From: an uncultured Eubacteriales bacterium | GTDB taxonomy: Bacteria > Bacillota > Clostridia > Oscillospirales > Oscillospiraceae | Assembly (NCBI GenBank): GCA_900546415.1 | Contig: URCY01000035.1 | Coordinates: forward strand, 1 to 20,561 | DNA length: 20,561 nucleotides | Direction of reading: 5' to 3' | In this document: piece after piece, positions 6,601 through 13,824 of the stretch | Position numbering within the stretch: the stretch's first letter is position 1 | How the letters are laid out: each line of letters opens with the position of its first letter | The notes under the pieces: model-generated | Seen by the model: the letters and a program-made list of their open reading frames with translations, nothing else | What the model was told of the DNA's origin: nothing | The model's database searches: none | Position numbers and translations under genes: made by a program

Positions 6601-7302
6601 ATGTGGACGAGAGCGCGCTTGAAGGAAAGCGCAAAGGATGCGTTCTATCGCAACTATTGGAAAAGTGTTTTGGTCGGATTGCTGATGCTGCTGTTTGGAG
6701 GCGGTACCTATCTGAACGTCGGGCTCAGGATCGATTGGGACGAGATCAACCTGTTCGGCTATAACTTTGCCGCTGCAACGATCCTCTATATGCTGCTCCA
6801 TGTGCTGCTGATCGGCAGTCTGATCTCGCTGGCTTATACCGCCTTTCTGCGCTACCCGCTGACGGTCGGCTTCAGCCGCTTTTTCTTCCGCAACTCCGAG
6901 CAGCCTGCCTCGTTCGGCGAGATCGGCTATTCCTTCGACGGCGGCCGCTATATGAAGACCGTGGGCGCGATGATGCTCCGGGCGTTGTTCGTCTGGCTGT
7001 TCTCGCTCCTGTTTGTGATCCCCGGCATCATTAAGATGTACGATTATTATTTAGTAGAGTACATTCTCGCCGACGACCCCACGATGAGCCCCATGGACGC
7101 CCTGCGCAAGAGCAAGGAGATGATGCGCGGCTACCGCTGGGACACCTTCGTGCTGAATCTGTCCTTCCTGCCGTGGTATCTGCTCGGCGGACTGACGTGC
7201 GGCGTTCTGAATGTCTTCTACATCACGCCCTATGTTGCGCAGACCAATGCGGAGCTTTACCGCGCGCTCAAGGGCAGACGCTATACCTGCGAAATGCTCT
7301 GA
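6601..7302 (+). CDS. DUF975 family integral membrane protein
   Basis: This is a 233-residue polytopic membrane protein of the DUF975 family, common in Clostridia and of unknown function. Hydrophobic segments lie near residues 22-36, 55-85, 120-145 and 185-212. The family signatures are visible: the N-terminal Lys/Arg-rich 'RLKESAKDAF--NYWKSVLVG', the FIPGIIKMYDYYLVEYILAD-like stretch (here VIPGIIKMYDY), and the LRKSKEMMRGYRWDTFVL motif. The start is an ATG with AGGAGA upstream. It is transcribed alone from the promoter at 6388, with a leader containing a MITE-like element, and it ends at a bidirectional terminator shared with the converging operon. Confidence 0.85.
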   Translation: MWTRARLKESAKDAFYRNYWKSVLVGLLMLLFGGGTYLNVGLRIDWDEINLFGYNFAAATILYMLLHVLLIGSLISLAYTAFLRYPLTVGFSRFFFRNSEQPASFGEIGYSFDGGRYMKTVGAMMLRALFVWLFSLLFVIPGIIKMYDYYLVEYILADDPTMSPMDALRKSKEMMRGYRWDTFVLNLSFLPWYLLGGLTCGVLNVFYITPYVAQTNAELYRALKGRRYTCEML

Positions 7303-7311
7303 TTTTAAACG

Positions 7312-7346
7312 AAAGCCCCTGCTTCCGTTCGGAAGCGGGGGCTTTT
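7312..7346. terminator. Bidirectional terminator between convergent genes
   Basis: A stem of about 15 bp (7312-7326 and 7331-7345, one T-G pair) with loop GTTC is flanked by A and T runs. It lies 9 nt after the DUF975 stop codon and just beyond the end of the minus-strand operon (7355), so it can serve both. Confidence 0.85.
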
Positions 7347-7354
7347 CGATGCGA

Positions 7355-7996
7355 TCAGACGTCCCTGACAAAGCAGCCGTTCTGCTCGGTGAAGCCCATG
7401 GAGCGCAGGTAGCGCACATGTGCCTCACATTCGCTGTTTGTGGTCGCGACGAGATGGTGGAAGCCCATCTGCGCGAGCTTGGGGTAGAGGAAGCGGCCGA
7501 GGCGGCAGTCGCGGTATTCGGCGGTGGCGTAATCCAGATCGATGCGGAGCGTGCCGCCGCCCAGATCCTTGCCGAGGAGCAGCCCGGCGGCGGTCATGTT
7601 GCAGTAGGTCAGGATGGCCAGATCGGCGTCTTTATGATCCGCATTGTAGCCGCCGAAGCATTTTTGAATATCACGGCCGTTGAAGAGCAGAAAATCCTGC
7701 AAAAAATCGTTGCGGATGTCGATGGTGTGCGCGGTGAAGAGATCCTTCTGGCGCTTCATCCGCACGAGGTAGTAAATGTTGGCGCAGACGACGCCGAAAT
7801 TCAGAACGCCCGTCGGGATCGAGCCGATCATGAAGCCGTAGAGCGAGAACAGCGCGGAGCCGACGGTACTCGTGATGCGCAGCTTCACGACCGAGGTCAT
7901 GACGAAGGACAAAAAGACGATGACGGACGCGGCATAGCCGACGTAGTTCCAGATATCAATGCCGCCGAAACGCTCGGCGAGGATTGCAAGAGGCAT
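7355..7996 (-). CDS. YgjV-type membrane protein fused to a GNAT acetyltransferase domain
   Basis: This 213-residue protein has two parts. Residues about 15-85 form three membrane segments like the YgjV inner membrane family (GYAASVIVFLSF, then 'KLRITSTVGSALFSLYG', then GVLNFGVVCANIYYL). Residues about 95-213 look like a GNAT acyltransferase, ending with HVRYLRSMGFTEQNG, the typical last helix and strand. A membrane-tethered N-acyltransferase is the natural reading; the substrate is unknown. The start is ATG 7996 with AAAGGAGA upstream. It is the last gene of the minus-strand operon, 35 nt after the racemase, with only a weak hairpin between them. The YgjV part is the surer call. Confidence 0.75.
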   Translation of the reverse strand: MPLAILAERFGGIDIWNYVGYAASVIVFLSFVMTSVVKLRITSTVGSALFSLYGFMIGSIPTGVLNFGVVCANIYYLVRMKRQKDLFTAHTIDIRNDFLQDFLLFNGRDIQKCFGGYNADHKDADLAILTYCNMTAAGLLLGKDLGGGTLRIDLDYATAEYRDCRLGRFLYPKLAQMGFHHLVATTNSECEAHVRYLRSMGFTEQNGCFVRDV

Positions 7997-8031
7997 GAAA
8001 CGGTTCTCCTTTGTGTTCGGTTTTTACGGGA

Positions 8032-9117
8032 TCAGTCCGTAAACACCACGGGCAGCTCGTTGCGGTGCAGCGGGTTGAGCTGCATCACGACGGGGTCGCC
8101 GGGCGCGCAGGGCAGGCCGGTCACGTCGGCCGCGCAGTGCAGCATTCCGATCGCGCCGACGATGGGGCAGGGGACGCCGTTGATCTCGACCGTGAGGCGG
8201 CGCGGACGCAGCATGTCCTTCAGACCGGAGAGGGCGGCGCGCAGGCCGTCGCAACGGCGGGAACGGTCTGGCTGACAGCTCACGTTGAAGCCATGAAACC
8301 AGCCGACGGGGAGGATGGCAAGCGTCGTCTGACGCTTGGCCGTCCAGAGAGCGCTGTAGCCGGTGGAATGTCCGGCCGGGACGGTGTGCAGCGCGTCGAC
8401 GCGCGTCTGCACATAGCCGACCGGCTGAAGCTCCGTCGGGAAGGGCATCCGTCCGAGCAGCGCCGAGCCGAGGCGGACGCCGTCGAGCTTCATGCGGCCG
8501 AAGCGCAGGAAGGCGGCGGAGTTGCAGCAGTGCACCGTCCCGACGTCCTTCCCGGCTGCGCGCAGCCGCGCGACCGCCGCACAGAAGGCGTCGAATTCGC
8601 GGTTCGTGAGCGCTGCGTCGCCGAAGGCACAGTTAAAATGTGTATAAATTCCGCAAATATGAAGGGCATCGCGCGCAAACAGCGGCAGGATCGCCTCCGT
8701 CTCGTCCGGGAAGAAGCCATAGCGCCCCATGCCCGTGTCGATCTTGAGATGCACGCGCGCCGGATGACCGCACACCCGCGCGGCCGCCTCTGCGGCGTCT
8801 GCGGCGGCAGAACTGCCGACCGTCAGAAGCACATCGTGCTCGAGCAGCGCGCGCAGCTCGTCCGGATCGACCGTTTCGCGCAGCATCAGGATTTCGCGCG
8901 CCGCGCCCGGAAGCGCCGCGAGCTTTGCCGCGTCGGTCGGCTCGGTCACGCAGAAGCGCGTGATCCCCTCGGCCAGTAAAAACTCAGCCAGCGCCTGCGT
9001 CCCGAGACCGTAGCCGTTGCCCTTGACCACGGCCCAGATCGGCGTTCCGTCCGCGCGCTGCCGCAGGACCTGCAAATTGTGCCGCAGTCGGCTGCGGCTG
9101 ACCATGTAGCCCGTCAT
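8032..9117 (-). CDS. Alanine racemase family protein (divergent)
   Basis: This 361-residue fold-type III PLP enzyme is of usual alanine racemase length. The PLP lysine is K32 in AVVKGNGYGLG, where classical enzymes have AVVKANAYGHG. The LKIDTGMGRYGF motif lies at 124-135, the arginine that contacts the PLP ring is probably R215 (DGVRLG), and the second catalytic base is probably Y254 (STGYSALW). Two family signatures are changed: GYADG reads GWFHGF (272-277), and the RVCMDQ-type motif reads GAIGMLH (321-327). It probably still interconverts L- and D-alanine, but another amino acid is possible. It starts 10 nt after the FemAB gene, in one operon, which suggests a link to wall precursors. Whether another alr exists in the genome cannot be seen here. 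Confidence 0.85.
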   Translation of the reverse strand: MTGYMVSRSRLRHNLQVLRQRADGTPIWAVVKGNGYGLGTQALAEFLLAEGITRFCVTEPTDAAKLAALPGAAREILMLRETVDPDELRALLEHDVLLTVGSSAAADAAEAAARVCGHPARVHLKIDTGMGRYGFFPDETEAILPLFARDALHICGIYTHFNCAFGDAALTNREFDAFCAAVARLRAAGKDVGTVHCCNSAAFLRFGRMKLDGVRLGSALLGRMPFPTELQPVGYVQTRVDALHTVPAGHSTGYSALWTAKRQTTLAILPVGWFHGFNVSCQPDRSRRCDGLRAALSGLKDMLRPRRLTVEINGVPCPIVGAIGMLHCAADVTGLPCAPGDPVVMQLNPLHRNELPVVFTD

Positions 9118-9127
9118 GCCGCGCGCC

Positions 9128-10189
9128 TCACTTGCCGCGATTCTTCAGCATGTAGAGCTTCGCCGCGAGGGTCTTATAGGCCAGACTGCCCTTCTCGGCG
9201 ATGAGATAGGCCAGCTTGCTCTGCACATAGTCGAACTCGCCGACGAACTCGGTGAACTCGCCGCCGAAGCCCTGCTTGAAGCGGAAGAGACCGTAGTGCG
9301 GGTTGTCCTCGGAGACGTCGCCGGAGACACCGCGGAAGTCGTAGACGCGGCTGTTCGTCTCAATCGCCCACTGGATCATGCGCCATTGCAGCAGATAGTT
9401 CGGCATCAGGTTGCGGTGCTCGTTGGAGCTTGCGCCGTAGAGATACCAGACCTTGTCGCCGTAATGCACGGCCAGCGTTCCGGCGATCGGCTTGCCCTCG
9501 TAAAAGGCCATATACAGCCGCGCGTGCTCGCCGAGGTTATCCAGCATGGCCGAGAAATATTCGGGCGGGCGCGTGGCAAAATTGTCGCGGACACCGGTCT
9601 CGACCATGATGCGCGCAAAATCGGGCACCATTTCCTTGCCGCAGATGCGCACCTCGACGCCCTTGCGCGTGGCAAGGCGGATGTTATAACGCCATTTCTG
9701 ATGGAAGGATGCCAGCATGGCCTCCTCGTCGCGGCCGTTCAGATAGAGCCGGAAGACGTAGCGCGGCTGGATGGCCTCGAAATTCTTGCCGGTGTTGCGG
9801 CAGACAAAGCCCTCCTGCTCGAGCATCGAGACGAACTCCGTGTTGGAGGAGGGGACGTCCGGGTCGATCTTGATGACATAGGCGCGCTCTGCCTGCGCGA
9901 TGCGCTTGGCGGCCTCCATCAGCTCGTGAAAGGTCTTGCGGTCGTCAAGGTCGCAGACCGGGCCGCGGCAGGCATAGAGCATGTTGCGCCGGACGATCGG
10001 CATCCTGCGGATCAAAAACGCGATGCTGCCGCAGATCGCGCCCTGCCCGTCGCGGCAGATCACGGCCTTCCAGCGCCACGCGGGCTTTTGCTTTGCCCAG
10101 AGGCTGCTCTGCGAGAAGTGCCCCTTCGGGTGGCTCTGCACAAAGGCCTCATAAGCCTCGAGATTGGTGTGGTTTACGAATTCTGTCAT
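9128..10189 (-). CDS. FemAB family peptidoglycan bridge aminoacyltransferase
   Basis: This is a 353-residue member of the FemABX/MurM family, which transfers amino acids from aminoacyl-tRNA to the lysine or equivalent side chain of lipid II on the cytoplasmic side. It begins with the family's 'FVQSHPKGHFSQSSLWAKQK' box. Other signatures are MLASFHQKWRYNIRLATRKG (about residues 180-205), LAVHYGDKVWYLYGASSNEH (about 240-262), and the C-terminal LYDFRGVSG-like segment (VYDFRGVSGD) followed by GLFRFKQGFGGEFTEFVGEF. These are two GNAT-like lobes. The usual helical arm seen in FemA is short, as in FemX/MurM-type proteins. The start ATG overlaps the upstream membrane protein stop by 4 nt (ATGA), and the racemase follows. 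The amino acid donor is not readable from sequence. Confidence 0.9.
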   Translation of the reverse strand: MTEFVNHTNLEAYEAFVQSHPKGHFSQSSLWAKQKPAWRWKAVICRDGQGAICGSIAFLIRRMPIVRRNMLYACRGPVCDLDDRKTFHELMEAAKRIAQAERAYVIKIDPDVPSSNTEFVSMLEQEGFVCRNTGKNFEAIQPRYVFRLYLNGRDEEAMLASFHQKWRYNIRLATRKGVEVRICGKEMVPDFARIMVETGVRDNFATRPPEYFSAMLDNLGEHARLYMAFYEGKPIAGTLAVHYGDKVWYLYGASSNEHRNLMPNYLLQWRMIQWAIETNSRVYDFRGVSGDVSEDNPHYGLFRFKQGFGGEFTEFVGEFDYVQSKLAYLIAEKGSLAYKTLAAKLYMLKNRGK

Positions 10190-11049
10190 GTCGTTTCTTC
10201 TTCCTCATTGGATTCTTCAGAATTGGGCTGCCCGGCAGCGGGCTGCGGCTCGGCGGGCGCGCTCGTGTCCGGGAAGAGCAGCATCACGGCGTTCGTCAGC
10301 AGGATCAGCAGCAGGGAGACCGTGACAAGGGGCGTGGCCGCCTCGCCGCCGTTCAGTGCGTCGGCAAGGCTGAAGCCGTTGAACACAATGCCGCAGAGCG
10401 CCCAGAACAGCGTGATGCGGCGGCGTCCCTTGTCGAAGCAGAAGCCGCCGAACTGCAAAAATGTCAGCATCGTGCAGATCGCCGCCAGCAGCTGATAGCA
10501 ATAATCGTGGATCGAGGGGTCGGTGTTCCAGGCCTGAAAGCAGGAGACCAGCCGCACGATGGGATAGAGACAGGCAAGCATATAGAGCGCCGGAGAGGGC
10601 TTTTTCTGCGAGAGGCAGAAGAACCCGGCCACGGCGAAGCAGACGCCGCTCAGAATGCCCAGCGGCGCGACGAGCGCCGAGAGCGTGTTTGCCAGCGCGG
10701 GCGACTGCGTGAAGGCCTCAACAGGCTCCGCGCGCTGCTGCAAAAGCATGACGTTCCCGACGGCCAGCAGCACCGCCGCAATCATCAGCGGGAGCTGAAG
10801 AGCCGGACTGCTGCGGAAAAAGCTGCGCCAGCAGCGGCGCTTTTCCAGCGGGAAGAGCAGCGCGGCGGCTGCTAAGGCAAAGACGGCCGCGACGATCGTC
10901 AGAACGACGTGCAGACGGCTGCCGGCTGCGAGACTGCCGTCGGCCAGAAGCTCCGTCGCGAGCTGCGCGCGGCGCACGAAAAATCCGCCGACTGCGGCGG
11001 CCAGAGACAGCGCCAGAAGCACGGCAGACGGGATCGAGGATTTTCTCAT
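10186..11049 (-). CDS. Polytopic membrane protein of unknown function, first gene of the fem-racemase operon
   Basis: This 287-residue protein has about eight hydrophobic segments of Ala, Leu and Val, and a C-terminal tail of Pro, Glu and Ser (NSEESNEEEETT) probably in the cytoplasm. I do not recognise a family. The start chosen is ATG 11049 with GGAG 8 nt upstream. The open frame runs further upstream to 11133, but that part lies in a MITE-like element. It overlaps the FemAB gene by 4 nt, so the two are co-translated. A role in the cell envelope is inferred only from the neighbours. Confidence 0.8.
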   Translation of the reverse strand: MRKSSIPSAVLLALSLAAAVGGFFVRRAQLATELLADGSLAAGSRLHVVLTIVAAVFALAAAALLFPLEKRRCWRSFFRSSPALQLPLMIAAVLLAVGNVMLLQQRAEPVEAFTQSPALANTLSALVAPLGILSGVCFAVAGFFCLSQKKPSPALYMLACLYPIVRLVSCFQAWNTDPSIHDYCYQLLAAICTMLTFLQFGGFCFDKGRRRITLFWALCGIVFNGFSLADALNGGEAATPLVTVSLLLILLTNAVMLLFPDTSAPAEPQPAAGQPNSEESNEEEETT

Positions 11050-11082
11050 GTCGATCACTCCAAAAATACAGAATGAAATTAA

Positions 11083-11242
11083 GGGAAGCTCTGATTCAAT
11101 CGCAAGAGTGGTCAGCGAGGGATTCTGTTCCAAATCGAGGTTTGGAAATCGCAGGAATCCTTTCCGTATTTCAAGATTTTCAAACCGATCAGTTGGGGCA
11201 GAAGACCCGCTGAGCGCCGCAGCCGATTGATTCAGAGATTCC
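11083..11242 (+). mobile_element. MITE-like element copy B (160 bp)
   Basis: It begins GGGAAGCTCTGATTCAATCG and ends CGATTGATTCAGAGATTCC, nearly perfect terminal inverted repeats of about 20 bp. The interior matches copy C (20245-20404), including a central inverted repeat and the segment AGACCCGCTGAGCGCCGCAG. Flanking TAA on both sides could be a target duplication. The element lies between the -10 box at 11258 (minus strand) and the first gene of the minus-strand operon, so it is in the predicted leader. Confidence 0.85.
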
Positions 11243-11257
11243 TAAGGTGCAGCAGCC

Positions 11258-11263
11258 ATTATA
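11258..11263 (-). promoter_or_regulatory. Probable extended -10 of the membrane protein-fem-racemase operon
   Basis: On the minus strand TATAAT is preceded by TGA, forming an extended -10 (TGn). The -35 region (around TGTTAT) is weak, as allowed for extended -10 promoters. It is the only good promoter between the divergent rimP promoter and the operon. The predicted leader of about 200 nt contains MITE copy B. Confidence 0.55.
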
Positions 11264-11370
11264 TCATAGTATCCGGCAAAATAACAGAGGGGAGCGGCGG
11301 TTTTTTCAAAAAAATTGAAAAGATTTTTTTCGGAAATGCTGAAAACGGCGAGAAAAGCCGCAAAAAATGC

Positions 11371-11399
11371 TTGCATTTCCGGAATTTGAATGCTATAAT
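11371..11399 (+). promoter_or_regulatory. Promoter of the rimP-nusA-infB operon
   Basis: TTGCAT (11371-11376), a 17-nt spacer, and TATAAT (11394-11399). It lies about 100 nt upstream of the rimP start, leaving room for the leader hairpin at 11426-11451. Confidence 0.8.
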
Positions 11400-11425
11400 A
11401 TAGACAATCTGAAAGTAGTACTACT

Positions 11426-11457
11426 AAAGAGACGGGTTCCCCCGTCTCTTTCTTCTT
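11426..11457 (+). terminator. Leader hairpin, attenuator-like, ahead of rimP
   Basis: A perfect 11-bp stem AAAGAGACGGG (11426-11436) pairs with 11441-11451 over a TTCC loop and is followed by a pyrimidine-rich run CTTCTT. It starts about 20 nt after the predicted transcription start, before any gene. The small palindrome AGTAGTACTACT (11414-11425) lies just upstream. In Bacillus subtilis the equivalent operon is, as I recall, autoregulated by NusA-dependent termination in its leader; the same function here is inferred. Confidence 0.65.
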
Positions 11458-11499
11458 GAACAAACGGCTTCGCCCGAGGCCGCAGAAGGAGGAAGCAAT

Positions 11500-11952
11500 T
11501 TGAAGATCACGGAACAGGTTTGGCAGTTTGCCGAGCCGCTGGTGAAGGAGCAGGGCTGCGAGCTTTGGGACGTCGAATACGTCCGCGAGGGCGGCGAATG
11601 GTTCCTGTGCCTGTACATCGACAAGGACGGCGGCGTGGACATCGACGACTGCGAGGCGGTCTCGCGCGCGGTCGATCCGGTGCTTGACGAAAAGGACCCT
11701 ATCCCGGAGAGCTACCGCTTTGAGGTCTGCTCGGCGGGACTGGAGCGCCCGCTCAAGCGGCCGTCCGATTTTGAGCGCTATATGGGCGCGGCGGTGCTGG
11801 TGAAGCTCTATAAGCCGCGCGACGGGCGCAAGGAATTCTCCGGCACGCTGACCGGCTATGCAGACGGCAATGTGACCGTCGCGGTCGACGGCAGAGAGCT
11901 GACATTTGAAAAATCCGAGGTCGCGCTCGTGCGGCTTCGCGTAGAGTTTTAG
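11500..11952 (+). CDS. rimP: Ribosome maturation factor RimP
   Basis: This is the 150-residue factor needed for assembly of the 30S subunit; it binds ribosomal proteins and 16S rRNA in the cytoplasm. The start is TTG (11500), with AGGAGG 7 nt upstream. Family features are KEQGCELWDVEYVREGGEW (N-terminal domain), LYIDKDGGVDIDDCEAVSR, 'SYRFEVCSAGLERPLKRPSD' with the conserved SSPGxxRPL-like segment (here CSAGLERPL), and a C-terminal SH3-like barrel (KEFSGTLTGYADGNVTV). Length is normal. It is the first gene of the operon, 9 nt before nusA. Confidence 0.97.
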   Translation: MKITEQVWQFAEPLVKEQGCELWDVEYVREGGEWFLCLYIDKDGGVDIDDCEAVSRAVDPVLDEKDPIPESYRFEVCSAGLERPLKRPSDFERYMGAAVLVKLYKPRDGRKEFSGTLTGYADGNVTVAVDGRELTFEKSEVALVRLRVEF

Positions 11953-11961
11953 GAGGACAAC

Positions 11962-13080
11962 ATGAACACAGAGATTTTTGCGGCGCTGCGCCAGCTCGAA
12001 AAGGAGCGCGGCATTCCCGTGGATTATATGGTCGAGCGCATCACGCAGGCGCTCGTCGCCGCCTATAAAAAGGACAAGGACGGCTACACCGACAATGTTT
12101 TCGTCGAGCTGAACGAGGATCACCTGACCATGTTTGCGCAGAAGGAGGTCGTCGACGACGTCATCAGCCCCGCGACGGAGATCACGCTCGACGCCGCGCG
12201 CAGGATCGACAGCAAGGCGCAGCTCGGCGATCTGGTCAACGTTGAGATCCAGACCAAGGCCTTCGGCCGCATCGCGGCGCAGACGGCCAAGCAGGTCATC
12301 ATTCAGGGTATCCGCGAGGCCGAGCGCGGCATGGTGTTCGACAGCTTCTCCTCCAAGGAGCACGAGATCCTCACCGGTACGGTGCTGCGCATCGACAATT
12401 CCGGCGACATGACCGTCCGCATCGGGCAGGGCAGCGACCGCACCGACGCGCTGCTGGCCGTCGGCGAGCAGGTTCGCACGGAGCACTTCACCGAGGGCGA
12501 CCTGATCCGCGTCTATGTCGTGGAGGTGCGCCGCAGCAGCCGCGGCCCGCAGGTGCTCGTCTCGCGCACGCATCCGGCGCTGGTCAAGCGTCTGTTCGAG
12601 CGCGAGGTGCCCGAGATCGAATCCGGCGCGGTCGAGATCCGCTCCATTTCGCGTGAGCCCGGCTCACGCACGAAGCTGGCCGTCTGCGCCACCGAGCCGA
12701 ACATCGACCCGGTCGGCGCGTGCGTCGGCCCGCGCGGCGCGCGTGTCAACGCCATCGTCGAGGAGCTGCAGGGCGAAAAGATCGACATCGTCGTCTGGTC
12801 GGACGACATCGCCCGGTTCGTCGCCTCCGCGCTGTCCCCGGCGGACGTGATCTCCGTCACGCCGCTGCCCGGCCAGAAGGCCTGCCGCGTGATCGTTCCG
12901 GACGATCAGCTCTCGCTTGCCATCGGCAAGGAAGGGCAGAACGCCCGCCTCGCGGCGCGTCTGACCGGCTGCAAGATCGACATCAAGCCTGCCTCTCAGG
13001 CCGAGAGCGCCGGGGAAGCGGAGCAGTCGGCCGAGGAGGAGCCCTGCTCCGAGACGGTCGAGGAAGCCCCGGAGGCTTGA
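11962..13080 (+). CDS. nusA: Transcription termination/antitermination factor NusA
   Basis: This 372-residue RNA polymerase-binding factor controls pausing, intrinsic termination and antitermination. The N-terminal domain spans residues about 1-125, the S1 domain about 135-200 (ILTGTVLRIDNSGDMTVRIG), KH1 about 225-275 (DPVGACVGPRGARVNAIVEE, with the GPRG loop), and KH2 about 300-345 (LSLAIGKEGQNARLAARLTG, with GKEG loop). The last 25 residues are acidic (Glu/Ala), and there is no long proteobacterial acidic repeat domain, as usual in Firmicutes. The start is ATG with AGGAGG. The neighbouring leader hairpin could place its own expression under NusA control. Confidence 0.98.
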   Translation: MNTEIFAALRQLEKERGIPVDYMVERITQALVAAYKKDKDGYTDNVFVELNEDHLTMFAQKEVVDDVISPATEITLDAARRIDSKAQLGDLVNVEIQTKAFGRIAAQTAKQVIIQGIREAERGMVFDSFSSKEHEILTGTVLRIDNSGDMTVRIGQGSDRTDALLAVGEQVRTEHFTEGDLIRVYVVEVRRSSRGPQVLVSRTHPALVKRLFEREVPEIESGAVEIRSISREPGSRTKLAVCATEPNIDPVGACVGPRGARVNAIVEELQGEKIDIVVWSDDIARFVASALSPADVISVTPLPGQKACRVIVPDDQLSLAIGKEGQNARLAARLTGCKIDIKPASQAESAGEAEQSAEEEPCSETVEEAPEA

Positions 13081-13128
13081 ACATAACAGCTTGAGCTCAT
13101 CGCGCTCATAGGAAACGGAGGAATCGTC

Positions 13129-13404
13129 GTGACAAAAAAGATCCCTGTGCGCCAGTGTCTCGGCTGCCGGGAGCATAAGCCGAAAAAAGAGCTCCTGCGC
13201 GTTGTGCGCAGCCCGGAAGGAGCGGTCGCGCTCGATCTGCGCGGCAAGGCCAACGGCCGCGGCGCGTATATCTGCCGCAGCGCCGACTGCCTGAAGCGGG
13301 CGGTGAAATCCAACGCGCTTGCGCGCGCATTGGAGACCGAGATTCCGCCGGAGGTTCTGGAGAGCCTGCTGAAGGAAATGGAGGAAGCCGATGGAACGGA
13401 ATAA
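13129..13404 (+). CDS. rnpM: RnpM (YlxR), RNase P modulator
   Basis: This is a 91-residue nucleic acid-binding protein of the YlxR family, renamed RnpM after its reported effect on RNase P. GTG start with CGGAGG upstream. The family motif PVRQCLGCREHKPKKELLRV, with the CxxC pair at C10 and C13, is present, then the GRGAYIC segment and a lysine-rich helix (CLKRAVKSNAL). It overlaps the next gene by 14 nt and lies 48 nt after nusA, the standard position. Confidence 0.95.
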   Translation: MTKKIPVRQCLGCREHKPKKELLRVVRSPEGAVALDLRGKANGRGAYICRSADCLKRAVKSNALARALETEIPPEVLESLLKEMEEADGTE

Positions 13405-13810
13405 GAGCCTTGGCCTGCTGGCCATTTCCCGCAAGGGGCGCAATCTGGTCTGCGGAGAGGAGCCGGTCGGCTCGGCCGCACGGGCGAACCGTGCGCGTCT
13501 GGTGCTGCTGGCCTCCGATGCCGGCGGGCACACCGTGCGGCGCGCGCAGAGCTTCGTCGCCGGGACGGCGCAGCCCATTCTGACCCTGCCCTACGGCAAG
13601 GACGAGCTGGGCGAGGCGCTGGGCGTCAGCTCCTGCGCGATCGCGGCCATCGTGGACGTCCGTCTGGCGCAGGCCTTCGTCAAAACGCTCGGTGAGCCGG
13701 AAAAATATGCGTCGCTTCTGCAGGAGCTGGACGTCCGCGTCCAACGCGTTGAAAAACGCCGTGCGGAGGAAAAGGCGCATCGCAATAACGTTCGACATGG
13801 CAGAAAGTAA
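13391..13810 (+). CDS. L7Ae/YlxQ family ribosomal-type protein
   Basis: This is a 139-residue L7Ae/L30e-fold protein of the YlxQ type, which binds RNA kink-turns. LGLLAISRKGRNLVCGEE opens the fold, ARLVLLASDAGGHT is the typical central strand, and LGVSSCAIAAIVDVRLAQAF near residue 80-100 matches the family's 'iGk..ravvai.d..fa' region. The C-terminus carries an extra basic tail (RVEKRRAEEKAHRNNVRHGR), which makes it longer than the usual roughly 100 residues. It overlaps rnpM by 14 nt and is 14 nt from infB. Confidence 0.85.
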   Translation: MERNKSLGLLAISRKGRNLVCGEEPVGSAARANRARLVLLASDAGGHTVRRAQSFVAGTAQPILTLPYGKDELGEALGVSSCAIAAIVDVRLAQAFVKTLGEPEKYASLLQELDVRVQRVEKRRAEEKAHRNNVRHGRK

Positions 13811-13824
13811 GAGGAGGTGGCTTT

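Noticed and set aside
7211..8275. Plus-strand open frame across the YgjV-GNAT gene and the racemase end
   Set aside because: It starts within the DUF975 gene, passes through a terminator and two minus-strand genes, and has no family-like sequence.
11050..11133. N-terminal extension of the membrane protein to 11133
   Set aside because: The extra 28 codons lie mostly in MITE copy B, and a good ribosome binding site supports the ATG at 11049.
11242..12573. 443-codon minus-strand open frame opposite rimP and nusA
   Set aside because: It is an antisense shadow of two certain genes and extends into the promoter region.
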